Positions 1 to 7,262 of a DNA stretch of 29,544 nt are shown in pieces. Source of the stretch: Candidatus Melainabacteria bacterium (GTDB lineage: Bacteria > Cyanobacteriota > Vampirovibrionia > Obscuribacterales > Obscuribacteraceae); NCBI GenBank assembly GCA_003151275.1, contig PLXC01000030.1, positions 1 to 29,544 of the forward strand, written 5' to 3'. Position 1 is the stretch's first letter. Each line of letters begins with the position of its first letter. A model generated the notes under the pieces. It ran no database searches. It had not been told where the DNA came from and saw only the letters and a list, made by a program, of their open reading frames with translations. Both the position numbers and the translations under genes were made by a program.

Positions 1-2
1 AT

Positions 3-314
3 TCCGGCTTCTTCACGGGTCTGCTGTGGGACGGCAATGCTTGGCGGAAATTCAAAATCGCCGACATTGTCGAACATGACGGTTGGTACACCAGCCAGAA
101 GTTCAAGCAGATGAAAATCTACAGCGTCATCTGGAAGCTCCAGAAAGTCGCTGGTTTCCTCGCGGTGGCAGGTGACGGTGCTTACGTTCTGTCGGCGCAA
201 ACGCCTGCAGTTGTCGAGCCACCGCCGCCACCACCTCCGCCGCCCGTCATTCAGACACCCGCGCCCGAGAAAGCCGTTGTCCTGGCCAAACCAGTGCAAC
301 TCAACCTGTTCTAA
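3..314 (+). CDS. 3' end of an unknown protein with a poly-proline tail (5' truncated)
   Basis: The reading frame is open from the first bases of the window to a TAA at 312-314, so this is the C-terminal part (103 codons) of a gene that starts outside. The visible part has a Trp/Lys/aromatic-rich stretch, then a small Ala/Gly-rich segment, then a run of nine prolines followed by a short Pro/Ala/Lys tail ending in LNLF. I recognise no family. A start at the internal ATG at 111 is possible but less likely, because the frame upstream is open and protein-like with the same codon bias (C/G-ending). A perfect hairpin begins 10 nt after the stop. The proline run suggests a flexible linker before a short terminal motif. 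Function unknown. Confidence 0.6.
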   Translation, partial: SGFFTGLLWDGNAWRKFKIADIVEHDGWYTSQKFKQMKIYSVIWKLQKVAGFLAVAGDGAYVLSAQTPAVVEPPPPPPPPPVIQTPAPEKAVVLAKPVQLNLF

Positions 315-324
315 CCCTCAACCC

Positions 325-343
325 GACCCGCTTCCTGCGGGTC
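325..343 (+). terminator. Hairpin after the truncated first gene
   Basis: GACCCGC (325-331) pairs perfectly with GCGGGTC (337-343) over a 5-nt loop, followed by CTTTC but no true U-tract. It lies 10 nt past the stop and 32 nt before the next start. It may be a terminator or an mRNA-end or processing hairpin. The same arrangement recurs after two other genes of this block. Confidence 0.5.
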
Positions 344-374
344 CTTTCATCAACCTAGAAAGAGAGGATTCGCT

Positions 375-755
375 ATGTTGCTTCCCATGATCCAGGTAAT
401 TGACGAACAGCACGATGCCATCGTCAAGTGCGTCGTGTTGCGTGACCTCGGTGACTGCATCGACGTCAAGCCGCTCGAGCCCATGCTCTACCGCCCGTCG
501 TTTGTCGGTGCCAAGCGCGCCCTCATCGACGCCCTCAACCTCTCGGAGACGAGCGAGCGCGAGCAGGCCAACTTCGACCCGACCGAGTGGCAGAGCTCCA
601 ACCGAGCCATCTTCATGGCCGTGTGGCGCATCCGCAAGGACGACGGCAGCGCCGAGCCCATGGACACGACCTTCGACACGTCGTGCCTGCCCGAATCGGC
701 CGAGAGCAAGCTGCTTGAGCTGATCGGCGACCGCGCGCCGGCATCCAAGAGCTAG
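375..755 (+). CDS. Unknown 126-aa protein of the GC-rich left block
   Basis: ATG start with a purine-rich Shine-Dalgarno (AGAGAGG at 361-367). The product is small, soluble and acidic, with no signal peptide or membrane segment. The N-terminus looks like beta strands (IQVIDEQHDAIVKCVVL), the middle is helical (AKRALIDALNL), then a Trp-containing segment (AVWRIRKDDG) and a Ser/Lys-rich end. I do not recognise a family. Codons end overwhelmingly in C or G, unlike the genes from 1931 onward. That bias also creates long shadow frames on the other strand here, which I discount because only this frame has a good ribosome site and fits between the flanking hairpin and the next gene. Confidence 0.65.
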   Translation: MLLPMIQVIDEQHDAIVKCVVLRDLGDCIDVKPLEPMLYRPSFVGAKRALIDALNLSETSEREQANFDPTEWQSSNRAIFMAVWRIRKDDGSAEPMDTTFDTSCLPESAESKLLELIGDRAPASKS

Positions 756-761
756 TTCAGA

Positions 762-791
762 AGTTCCAGTAAATCCAGTTCCAGTAAATCC
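762..791 (+). repeat. 15-bp tandem duplication between two small genes
   Basis: AGTTCCAGTAAATCC occurs twice back to back (762-776 and 777-791) with no mismatches, just after the stop of the 126-aa gene. A small hairpin CCGC-CTA-GCGG (808-818) follows, just before the Shine-Dalgarno of the next gene. Probably replication slippage in a spacer; no function is evident. Confidence 0.8.
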
Positions 792-835
792 AAGCACTTC
801 TCACAAACCGCCTAGCGGAAGAAAGGGAGACTGCG

Positions 836-1339
836 ATGATTGACCTCACCGGCAAGGTACTGGTGGTGGTGGACATGCAACCCGGTTATGGGCAGTGCAT
901 GACGCCTGAAGTCATTGACGCCGTCGAGCTGCTCGTCCGCGAAGCGGTGCGTGCAGACTCGCTCGTCGTCTTTCTGGAGTTCCTCGATGGTCCGACGCTC
1001 TCGCCACTGCTTCGGCAGGTGCGGCGCTACGACCAGTTCGTCATCGAGCAGAAGCAAGGATGCGACGGCTCAGCAGAAGTTCTCGCCGCTTGCGAGCGAG
1101 GGCTTTACGACACCAGCGCGTTCGTTGTTTGTGGCGTGGACACTCATGTCTGCGTCAGGGACACGGCGCGCGAACTCGCTGCCAAGATGCCCGGCTCAAC
1201 GGTCGAGGTCGTCAAGCAAGCTTGTGGTGCCGAGCACGGTAACAAGTGGCACTTGTTCCCGCGTGCGCACAACCTGCGTACGGTGAGCATCGGAGCTGTC
1301 GAGCATGACCGCTCGGCAGAGCTCGAATTGGCAGATTAG
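836..1339 (+). CDS. Isochorismatase-like cysteine hydrolase (nicotinamidase-type fold)
   Basis: A 167-aa protein with the hallmarks of the isochorismatase-like superfamily. The first strand ends in the catalytic Asp (VVVDMQPGY, near residue 13). A Lys follows a strand in VIEQKQG (near residue 72). The nucleophile Cys lies in the characteristic strand-turn-helix GVDTHVCVRDTA (near residue 106), matching the family's G-x-[DE]-T-x-x-C-V pattern. The family hydrolyses amide or vinyl-ether bonds (nicotinamide, isochorismate, N-carbamoyl compounds). The substrate cannot be read here; the protein is a little shorter than typical nicotinamidases and metal ligands are not obvious. A Shine-Dalgarno (AAAGGGAGA) precedes the ATG. 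It sits alone among unknown small genes and is followed by a 12-bp perfect hairpin. An NAD-salvage role is possible but unproven. Confidence 0.8.
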   Translation: MIDLTGKVLVVVDMQPGYGQCMTPEVIDAVELLVREAVRADSLVVFLEFLDGPTLSPLLRQVRRYDQFVIEQKQGCDGSAEVLAACERGLYDTSAFVVCGVDTHVCVRDTARELAAKMPGSTVEVVKQACGAEHGNKWHLFPRAHNLRTVSIGAVEHDRSAELELAD

Positions 1340-1350
1340 CCATCTGCAGA

Positions 1351-1380
1351 AGGGGTCCGAACACTCCGGTTCGGACCCCT
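1351..1380 (+). terminator. 12-bp perfect hairpin after the cysteine hydrolase gene
   Basis: AGGGGTCCGAAC (1351-1362) pairs perfectly with GTTCGGACCCCT (1369-1380) over a 6-nt loop, starting 11 nt past the stop. There is no U-tract, so either factor-independent termination is weak or the hairpin protects or processes transcript ends. Confidence 0.6.
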
Positions 1381-1408
1381 ATGTGGGACAGGCAAAAGGA
1401 TAAAAGTT

Positions 1409-1666
1409 ATGCGCAACATGTCTCTACGGTTGAACTACATCGCTCTTGCCAGGAAAGACGTGGCCCTCCTGGCTCCTCAGCTCTTCGGCTTGACTGTGGG
1501 CGCCGCCGCCAACACGCTGGTGACCGAGGAGCATTTGCTGCTTCTTGCGGCGGCTAGCAACCTCGTGGACTGCGTGGACAACCCCAACCCCGACACGGCA
1601 ACAACCATCAAGGAAGAACAGGCAGCTTTCCAGGCGTACATCGACGCCCGGTCAATGCAGAGCTAG
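1409..1666 (+). CDS. Unknown 85-aa protein of the GC-rich left block
   Basis: Small Ala/Leu-rich, mostly helical product. ATG at 1409 follows AAAAGGA (1394-1400) at a normal distance; a second in-frame ATG at 1418 is an alternative. The central segment (LAPQLFGLTVGAAANTL) is moderately hydrophobic but too polar at its edges to be a confident membrane helix. An acidic/Asn-rich turn (NPNPD) precedes a C-terminal helix. No family recognised. C/G-ending codons match its two left neighbours and differ from the gene to its right. A 13-bp perfect hairpin starts 12 nt after the stop. Confidence 0.6.
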   Translation: MRNMSLRLNYIALARKDVALLAPQLFGLTVGAAANTLVTEEHLLLLAAASNLVDCVDNPNPDTATTIKEEQAAFQAYIDARSMQS

Positions 1667-1678
1667 GACTCGACCGTT

Positions 1679-1707
1679 GAAGGAGTCGGTACGATACCGA
1701 CTCCTTC
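1679..1707 (+). terminator. 13-bp perfect hairpin closing the GC-rich block
   Basis: GAAGGAGTCGGTA (1679-1691) pairs without mismatch with TACCGACTCCTTC (1695-1707) over the loop CGA. A T-rich stretch follows about 20 nt later. It marks the right edge of the block with foreign composition. Confidence 0.65.
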
Positions 1708-1731
1708 TCCATTGAGGAGACCCTTCCGTTT

Positions 1732-1759
1732 TTGCTTTGCTTTTTTAGCAAATTATATT
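1732..1759 (+). promoter_or_regulatory. Possible promoter of the DUF4139 gene
   Basis: TTGCTT (1732-1737) and TATATT (1754-1759) are 16 nt apart in a very AT-rich stretch. Other -10-like sites (TATAGT, TATAAA) lie just downstream at 1769-1779, so the exact hexamer is uncertain. The leader to the ATG at 1931 would be about 160 nt and shows no clear structure. Confidence 0.3.
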
Positions 1760-1930
1760 GCTATATGTTATAGTATAAATAGAACCCAGGCTCAGACACC
1801 ACAGAGCGATGAACGGAATCTTCAACGAGTGGGACTAATGCGCCGCTCAACAATTCAGACTAAAATCATAACTCTGGAATCATAGCTACAAAGCACGCGC
1901 GTAAGAGCTACGCGTTCCAAGGAGTGTAAG

Positions 1931-4003
1931 ATGTCTCAAGAAGAAAAAAGGAACTCGATCCCACTCAAGCGCATCGCCTTGTACAAGCATGGCATCGGTT
2001 ACTTTGAGAGGTCAGGCAAGTTTCAAGGACCTGGCGAAATTGAGTTGATGTGCGGTCCGGATGAAATCGACGACATGCTCAAGTCTTTGCTTGTATTGAG
2101 CGCGGGTGGACGGAAGGTCTCAGCGATAACATACGAATCATCGAAAACTCTTGAGACTAGATTGTCTGAGTTTGGTTTCGACCTGCGCAATTGCCAGGGC
2201 ATGGTCGAACTGATCGTCCAGTTGAAGGGCGCGCCAGTTACGGTAGACCACTCCGGAGAAACTCTGACGGGGCGCATTATCGGTCTGGATGAAACGCTTG
2301 TGCTTGTTGGTGAGTCTGTAATCAGAGAGCATCAAGTTGTTCTCTACAGTGATGAGAAAAGCATGCAGCGCATCGCTTTGTCATCAATCAGGAATATCAG
2401 CGTCAATGATCCCTCGCTGGCCAACGAGATTCAACAACAGCTTGAACTCTTGTTTCAAGCGACACGCAAAAAGGATCGCAAGTTGTTAAAGGTGCAAGTC
2501 AATGACACGGACGAGCATGATTTAACTATTGCCTATTCGATTCCATCGCCTATTTGGAAAACGAGTTATCGGCTGGTTGCCACAGACGATCAATTAATCA
2601 TTCAGGGATCTGCAATTGTCGACAATACCCAGGAAGAAGATTGGGATGGCGTGCAGATGACGCTCGTCAGCGCATCACCAATTTCTTTTATCCAGCCTCT
2701 TTACGATCCTGTTCAACCGCAACGCCCGACGATCAATCCGCAGGGCGTTGATTCATCACGACCATTTGTGGCTGAGCGCGGACATCAAGCGGCACAGGCC
2801 GAGCCGGCCGCCTTGATGAGGTCCGCTGCACCAGCACCGGCATCATCACCAGCCCCAGGTCAAACTGGATCATGGGGATCGCTGCAAGGCATGACGCTTG
2901 GCGGCATGGCTGCTGGTTCTGGAGGTGGTCTCTACGCGGTGGACGACCAAGAGATTGACAGAATATTCTCAGAAAATCTTGGCGTCTCGATAGGAGTAGC
3001 GACCCAATCAACTGGTGAGCTGTTCGAATACAGAATCGAGGCACCGGTGACGGTGCCTCGAAACAGCTCGGCCCTGATTACAATCGTGCAGCAGACAATA
3101 GAAGGCGAACGAATTTCGCTCTACAACGAGAATCGCAACGCCAAGAATCCATTCTGTGCAATCAAGCTAAAAAACACGACCGGACTGACCCTGGAGTCAG
3201 GACCTGTGACTATTATGGAAAGCAATGCTTACGCGGGAGAGGCTCTGCTCGATGTCGTCAAACCGGATGACACACGCTTTATTGCCTACGCGACTGACCT
3301 TGGTGTTCATGTAATTGTTCGACAGGAGTCCGTGAACAAGCCAATCTGGCGCGTAAGAGTCGTTAACAATTACCTTTATTTCGATTACAAGCAGCAGCAC
3401 AAAAAGGTATACCATCTTGAGAATTTGACCGACCGGAAGAAAATCATTTTCATTGAGCATCCTGTCGTAGCCCAACGAAACTACGTTGGACTTGAAAAAC
3501 CCGTTGAGACAACAGAGCATTTTTACCGCTTTAGAGTGGAATTAGATTCCAAAGAAGCGGTATCACATGTGGTGCCTGAAGAAACCGATGTGCAAACGCA
3601 CGTCCTTCTGGAGAATTTTGATCTCTTCAAAATACCTGAGTTGACCTGGGCTCACTCTCAGAACTACGTTGATGCAAAGTTCATGGCGTTCCTAGATGAG
3701 GTCTCTAAGCAGCGCGAGGAGATATTCGTCCTGCAAAAGACGGAGCGGCAACTGAGAGAACAAGTTGCCCGGTATCAGGCCGATCAAGAGCGGGCAAGAG
3801 AAAACGTGCGCACCCTCGGCACAGGAGGCGACCGCTATCGCAAAGCCATCGACCAAGCCGAAGACCAGCTGGTCAAGGCAAATGGCGATCTGGCCCAGGT
3901 GCTTGGTCAAATAGCTGATAAGAAAGCCGAGTTCCGCGCCTTTCTCTCCAAGGACTTGACCACAGAGATAGCCGAAGCAGCGGAGTCGGTAGCGGTCCGG
4001 TAA
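1931..4003 (+). CDS. DUF4139 domain-containing protein
   Basis: A 690-aa protein whose middle matches the DUF4139 family style (a beta-rich domain also found in mucoidy-inhibitor-like proteins): IPSPIWKTSYRL, then an N-x-x-x-E-D-W segment (DNTQEEDWDGVQMTLVSASP), and later a strand-rich part up to about residue 560. The N-terminal 190 residues are beta strands with a conserved-looking ALYKHGIGYFER start. Residues about 275-335 form a Pro/Ala/Gly/Gln-rich low-complexity insert. Residues about 585-680 are a long charged coiled coil. There is no signal peptide or membrane helix, so it is probably cytoplasmic. The ATG follows AAGGAGTG at close spacing. The gene has its own likely promoter and no operon partner. 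Molecular function of this family is not established; a scaffold or surface-interaction role would be a guess. Confidence 0.75.
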   Translation: MSQEEKRNSIPLKRIALYKHGIGYFERSGKFQGPGEIELMCGPDEIDDMLKSLLVLSAGGRKVSAITYESSKTLETRLSEFGFDLRNCQGMVELIVQLKGAPVTVDHSGETLTGRIIGLDETLVLVGESVIREHQVVLYSDEKSMQRIALSSIRNISVNDPSLANEIQQQLELLFQATRKKDRKLLKVQVNDTDEHDLTIAYSIPSPIWKTSYRLVATDDQLIIQGSAIVDNTQEEDWDGVQMTLVSASPISFIQPLYDPVQPQRPTINPQGVDSSRPFVAERGHQAAQAEPAALMRSAAPAPASSPAPGQTGSWGSLQGMTLGGMAAGSGGGLYAVDDQEIDRIFSENLGVSIGVATQSTGELFEYRIEAPVTVPRNSSALITIVQQTIEGERISLYNENRNAKNPFCAIKLKNTTGLTLESGPVTIMESNAYAGEALLDVVKPDDTRFIAYATDLGVHVIVRQESVNKPIWRVRVVNNYLYFDYKQQHKKVYHLENLTDRKKIIFIEHPVVAQRNYVGLEKPVETTEHFYRFRVELDSKEAVSHVVPEETDVQTHVLLENFDLFKIPELTWAHSQNYVDAKFMAFLDEVSKQREEIFVLQKTERQLREQVARYQADQERARENVRTLGTGGDRYRKAIDQAEDQLVKANGDLAQVLGQIADKKAEFRAFLSKDLTTEIAEAAESVAVR

Positions 4004-4064
4004 AGTTTCCCAAATGGTCCCTGAAGAAGTGCTAGGATCTCAGCCAAAGCTGAGTTCTAGGTTC

Positions 4065-4078
4065 ACAAGTGCACTTGT
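4065..4078. promoter_or_regulatory. 14-bp perfect palindrome upstream of the catalase gene
   Basis: ACAAGTG-CACTTGT is a perfect palindrome located 70-84 nt before the catalase start. A weak TTGCTG (4093-4098) and CATACG (4116-4121) pair with 17-nt spacing lies between it and the gene, which would place the palindrome upstream of -35, as for an activator site. It does not resemble PerR or Fur boxes. A candidate operator only. Confidence 0.35.
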
Positions 4079-4148
4079 CAAAGTGGCACCGGTTGCTGAT
4101 TGACTAGACACAGACCATACGTAAGAAAAGCGCAGGAGGGCTGTCACA

Positions 4149-5654
4149 GTGGCGGATGAAAAGAAACGGTTAACGACGGAAGCTGGTGCACCTGTCGTGG
4201 ACAATCAGAACTCTCAGACTGCAGGCGCTGATGGGCCAATCGTCATTCAAGATCATCATCTGCTCGAGAAGTTAGCTCGATTCCACAGAGAAAGAATCCC
4301 TGAACGCGTTGTTCATGCAAGGGGCTCCGGCGCTTACGGATACTTCGAAGTGACGAAGGATGTTAGCCGGTACACAAAAGCGAAATTCCTCAACTCTGTC
4401 GGCAAAAAAACAGAAGTCTTCATCAGATTTTCCACAGTTGCTCTGGAAAGCGGTTCACCTGATACAGTGCGCGATCCACGAGGCTTCGCTCTTAAGTTCT
4501 ACACAGAAGATGGCAACTACGATTTGGTCGGCAACAACACGCCAATCTTTTTTGTGCGCGATCCGCTCAAATTTCCTGACTTCATTCATTCACAAAAACG
4601 AGATCCATACACACACGTTCAAGAATCTGACAATGCCTGGGATTTCTTTTCCCTCTCACCGGAAGCGACCCATCAATTCACGTGGTTGTTTGGCGACCGC
4701 GGCATTCCCTATAGCTACAGAAATATGGACGGATTCGGCTCTCACACATTCGAATGGACGAACGCTGATGGACAGGCATTCTGGATCAAATATCACTTCA
4801 AAACAGACCAGGGAATCAAGTGTTTGACGAACGATGAAGCAGCAAAAATAGCTGGAGAACATCCCAATTTCCTCCATTTGGATCTGCTGGATTCAATCGA
4901 TAAAGGTGAGTTTCCATCGTGGACTGTTTCGGTACAGGTGATGCCGCTAGAAGATGCAGCGGGGTATCGTTTCAATCCATTCGACTTAACGAAAGTCTGG
5001 TCGCAAAAGGATTATCCAAGACAAGAAATTGGTCGCCTAGTCTTGAATCGCAATCCCGAGAATTATTTTGCTGATGTTGAGCAAGCGGCATTCAATCCCG
5101 GCAACTTCGTGCCAGGAATTGGACCATCACCAGACAAGATGTTGCAGGGACGTCTGTTCGCTTACGGTGATGCTCAGCGTTACAGACTCGGGGTCAATCA
5201 CACCGCTTTGCCAGTCAATCGTCCTCACGCATGCGCAGCGGCAAACTATGGACGTGACGGAGCCATGCGCTTTGACGATAACGGGTGCCGGGCCAAGAAC
5301 TATGAACCGAATAGTTTTAACGGCCCCGCGGAGACAAAGCAACCCTATACGAAGCCGATCACAGTAACCGGCGAAGTGGCTGCTCAAAAGCAATCGCATC
5401 ACGCTGAAGACAATGATTTCGTGCAAGCAGGCGATCTATACCGACTGATGTCGGCGGAAGAAAAGTTCAGGCTGATCGAAAATATTGCCGGACCGTTATC
5501 CGCAGTCACAAAGGAAGACATTATCGAGCGCAGCCTGAGCCACTTCCGCAACGCCGACCAAGACTTGGGAACTCGCTTGAGCAAGCGGATAAACGAATTG
5601 CGCAAGAAAAATGTCGGCGAAGAAGTGACAATTCAGCAAGGAGCTGCGGGCTAA
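4149..5654 (+). CDS. katA: Monofunctional haem catalase (small-subunit type)
   Basis: Converts hydrogen peroxide to water and oxygen. The 501-aa length and sequence fit small-subunit catalases. The distal His lies in [15 protein letters not shown] (His56), with the distal Asn in [11 protein letters not shown] (Asn129/130). The haem-ligand Tyr lies in [14 protein letters not shown] (Tyr339), followed by [11 protein letters not shown]. The start is GTG, chosen because AGGAGG (4133-4138) sits at ideal distance and no better codon is nearby. No signal peptide, so cytoplasmic. A deacetylase gene begins 12 nt after the stop and is probably co-transcribed. A 14-bp palindrome upstream may be the control site. 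The exact symbol (katA versus other small catalases) is by similarity only. Confidence 0.95.
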   Translation: MADEKKRLTTEAGAPVVDNQNSQTAGADGPIVIQDHHLLEKLARFHRERIPERVVHARGSGAYGYFEVTKDVSRYTKAKFLNSVGKKTEVFIRFSTVALESGSPDTVRDPRGFALKFYTEDGNYDLVGNNTPIFFVRDPLKFPDFIHSQKRDPYTHVQESDNAWDFFSLSPEATHQFTWLFGDRGIPYSYRNMDGFGSHTFEWTNADGQAFWIKYHFKTDQGIKCLTNDEAAKIAGEHPNFLHLDLLDSIDKGEFPSWTVSVQVMPLEDAAGYRFNPFDLTKVWSQKDYPRQEIGRLVLNRNPENYFADVEQAAFNPGNFVPGIGPSPDKMLQGRLFAYGDAQRYRLGVNHTALPVNRPHACAAANYGRDGAMRFDDNGCRAKNYEPNSFNGPAETKQPYTKPITVTGEVAAQKQSHHAEDNDFVQAGDLYRLMSAEEKFRLIENIAGPLSAVTKEDIIERSLSHFRNADQDLGTRLSKRINELRKKNVGEEVTIQQGAAG

Positions 5655-5666
5655 CAGGCAAACTGA

Positions 5667-6356
5667 ATGCATGAAAGCATAGCATCAGAGTGGTCTCCAG
5701 CCGCGCTTGACGGGCAGAAAGTGCTGGTAGTGTTCGCCCATCCAGACGATTCCGACTTCTACATTGGTGGGAGCATTGCCCGGCTTACACAAGCTGGGGC
5801 GGAAGTCTTCTACCTTTGTGCAACGCGAGGGGACAAAGGTGACGCATCTGGCGAACTTTCAGGAGAGCAGATTTCAGAGTTAAGAGCGGCTGAGCAAATT
5901 GCCGCCGCTGAACTTCTGGGCGTCCACCATGTCCAGTTCCTCGGACTGGCTGACGGACACGTCACTTACAATCGCGAATTGATTGATTGCATCGTAAAAG
6001 CGATCAGAAAAATTCGTCCCAATATCGTAATTGCTCTCGACACAAACATTCTTGATCCGGCATGGGGAGTGAACCATGCGGATCACCGGGCGATCGCCTT
6101 GGCCACAATCGACGCAGTCTATCCTTATGCCAGGAATAAAAATGAATTACCGGATCTGCCAGCGCATGAAGTTCAAACACTACTCATAGTCAATTACCGA
6201 GAGCCCAACTGCTTTATCGATATCACCGGAGCACCATTCGATTCGAAAAAAGCGGCTCTATCTTCTCACACCAGTCAGTGGGGTGACGGCCAACATGTCA
6301 TACAAAAGGCTGTAGCCATGGGCATGAAGGAAACATTCATTCGCGTTACTTGGTGA
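5667..6356 (+). CDS. PIG-L (LmbE-like) family zinc deacetylase
   Basis: A 229-aa protein with the N-terminal Rossmann-like strand and metal motif VVFAHPDDSD (His25, Asp28) and the second metal motif NHADHR (His137, His140), which together form the zinc site of PIG-L/LmbE deacetylases. The family removes acetyl groups from N-acetyl-glucosamine-type amines, including bacillithiol and mycothiol precursors and glycolipids. The substrate cannot be deduced; its coupling to a catalase (12-nt gap, same strand) makes a link to oxidative stress or thiol metabolism tempting, but this is inference. The TRGDKGD loop and C-terminal FIDITGAPFDSKKAAL helix are typical. No strong Shine-Dalgarno, consistent with translational coupling to the upstream gene. 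Cytoplasmic. Confidence 0.88.
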   Translation: MHESIASEWSPAALDGQKVLVVFAHPDDSDFYIGGSIARLTQAGAEVFYLCATRGDKGDASGELSGEQISELRAAEQIAAAELLGVHHVQFLGLADGHVTYNRELIDCIVKAIRKIRPNIVIALDTNILDPAWGVNHADHRAIALATIDAVYPYARNKNELPDLPAHEVQTLLIVNYREPNCFIDITGAPFDSKKAALSSHTSQWGDGQHVIQKAVAMGMKETFIRVTW

Positions 6357-6454
6357 TTTCAACCTGACGTACAAATTGTCTATAGGGTTTTTCCTGATTC
6401 TTGTGACGTGCTAAGGTGATTCTGGTTTTGTTCAACGACGGCTAAGATCTACAC

Positions 6455-7234
6455 ATGATGGAAAAAACGAGCCGTCAATCTTTGCTTACAAACAACCGGG
6501 CGCGCATGTCACTGTGCATCCAAATATCGGTGCTCGTTCACAGCTGGATTTTTCTAAGCGTGAGCTCAAACGCCCAGGCTCAAGCAATTCGTCACGAGAA
6601 GTCTACGCTACTGCAAGCATTAGCATACGCGCGCCGAGCTGGAGTGGATGTTTCCGCGTATCAACAAACATTGAAAGAACCGCCATTTGAGCCGGGCTTC
6701 GAAGGACGAATGGAGTTAGCGAAAGCTGTCCATAGCAAGCTTGAGCAGATGATCGATCAAGTGAACCGCGAGATTTCGCGCGCTGATGCAGATAAAGTCG
6801 CCGCAAGCAGAGACGACGTTCTTATCGTAGACACCGGTGGCGCGAACACGCTCAGTCATGCGCTCTTTATTCATCCGGATGGAACTGTCGATTATACCGT
6901 CGACAATGTGGCGGCCTCAATAGGTTCTGGCCAAAGAGTAGGCAAACATGGCGGCATCATCGGTGTGACAAAGATTTCCCGGAAACATGTTGAGCAACTG
7001 TTTAAGCTTGTCAATAGTTTGAATATACCATCGTTGCCCGCCGATGCGCTCCTGCCTGACCGCGAAGATGGAAACTATCTCGTTCCTCAGATTGTTTATG
7101 TGGATTTTGCTGATCAAACGTCTCCCAACTTATTATGCGCAAGTTCGAAAGAGGCGCACCAGCTGGCAGATTGTTGCAAGGAGATTGAAACGGCAACGAA
7201 AATCAACGAACTGGCACATCTTTCGCAGAAATAA
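6455..7234 (+). CDS. Secreted protein of unknown function
   Basis: A 259-aa protein beginning with a basic region, a hydrophobic core (SVLVHSWIFLSVSS) and an AQAQA-type signal peptidase I site near residue 43, so it is probably exported. The long n-region suggests the true start could be the in-frame ATG at 6506 (residue 18). The mature part has a helical segment (about 45-115) and a beta-rich domain (about 120-215) with GGANTLSHALFIHPDG and a Gly-rich GSGQRVGKHGG loop, resembling small 'protein of unknown function' modules in which a property is compared with a threshold; I cannot name it. The tail carries two adjacent Cys (ADCCKE) plus LLCASS. Neither start has a good ribosome site. It converges on the kinase gene to its right. 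Confidence 0.65.
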   Translation: MMEKTSRQSLLTNNRARMSLCIQISVLVHSWIFLSVSSNAQAQAIRHEKSTLLQALAYARRAGVDVSAYQQTLKEPPFEPGFEGRMELAKAVHSKLEQMIDQVNREISRADADKVAASRDDVLIVDTGGANTLSHALFIHPDGTVDYTVDNVAASIGSGQRVGKHGGIIGVTKISRKHVEQLFKLVNSLNIPSLPADALLPDREDGNYLVPQIVYVDFADQTSPNLLCASSKEAHQLADCCKEIETATKINELAHLSQK

Positions 7235-7262
7235 TGGAATAAGAACAGGCAATTTTAACAGG

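Noticed and set aside
318..797. 159-aa minus-strand open frame opposite the 126-aa gene
   Set aside because: Product of GC-rich third positions on the other strand; it runs across the hairpin and the 15-bp duplication and has no ribosome site.
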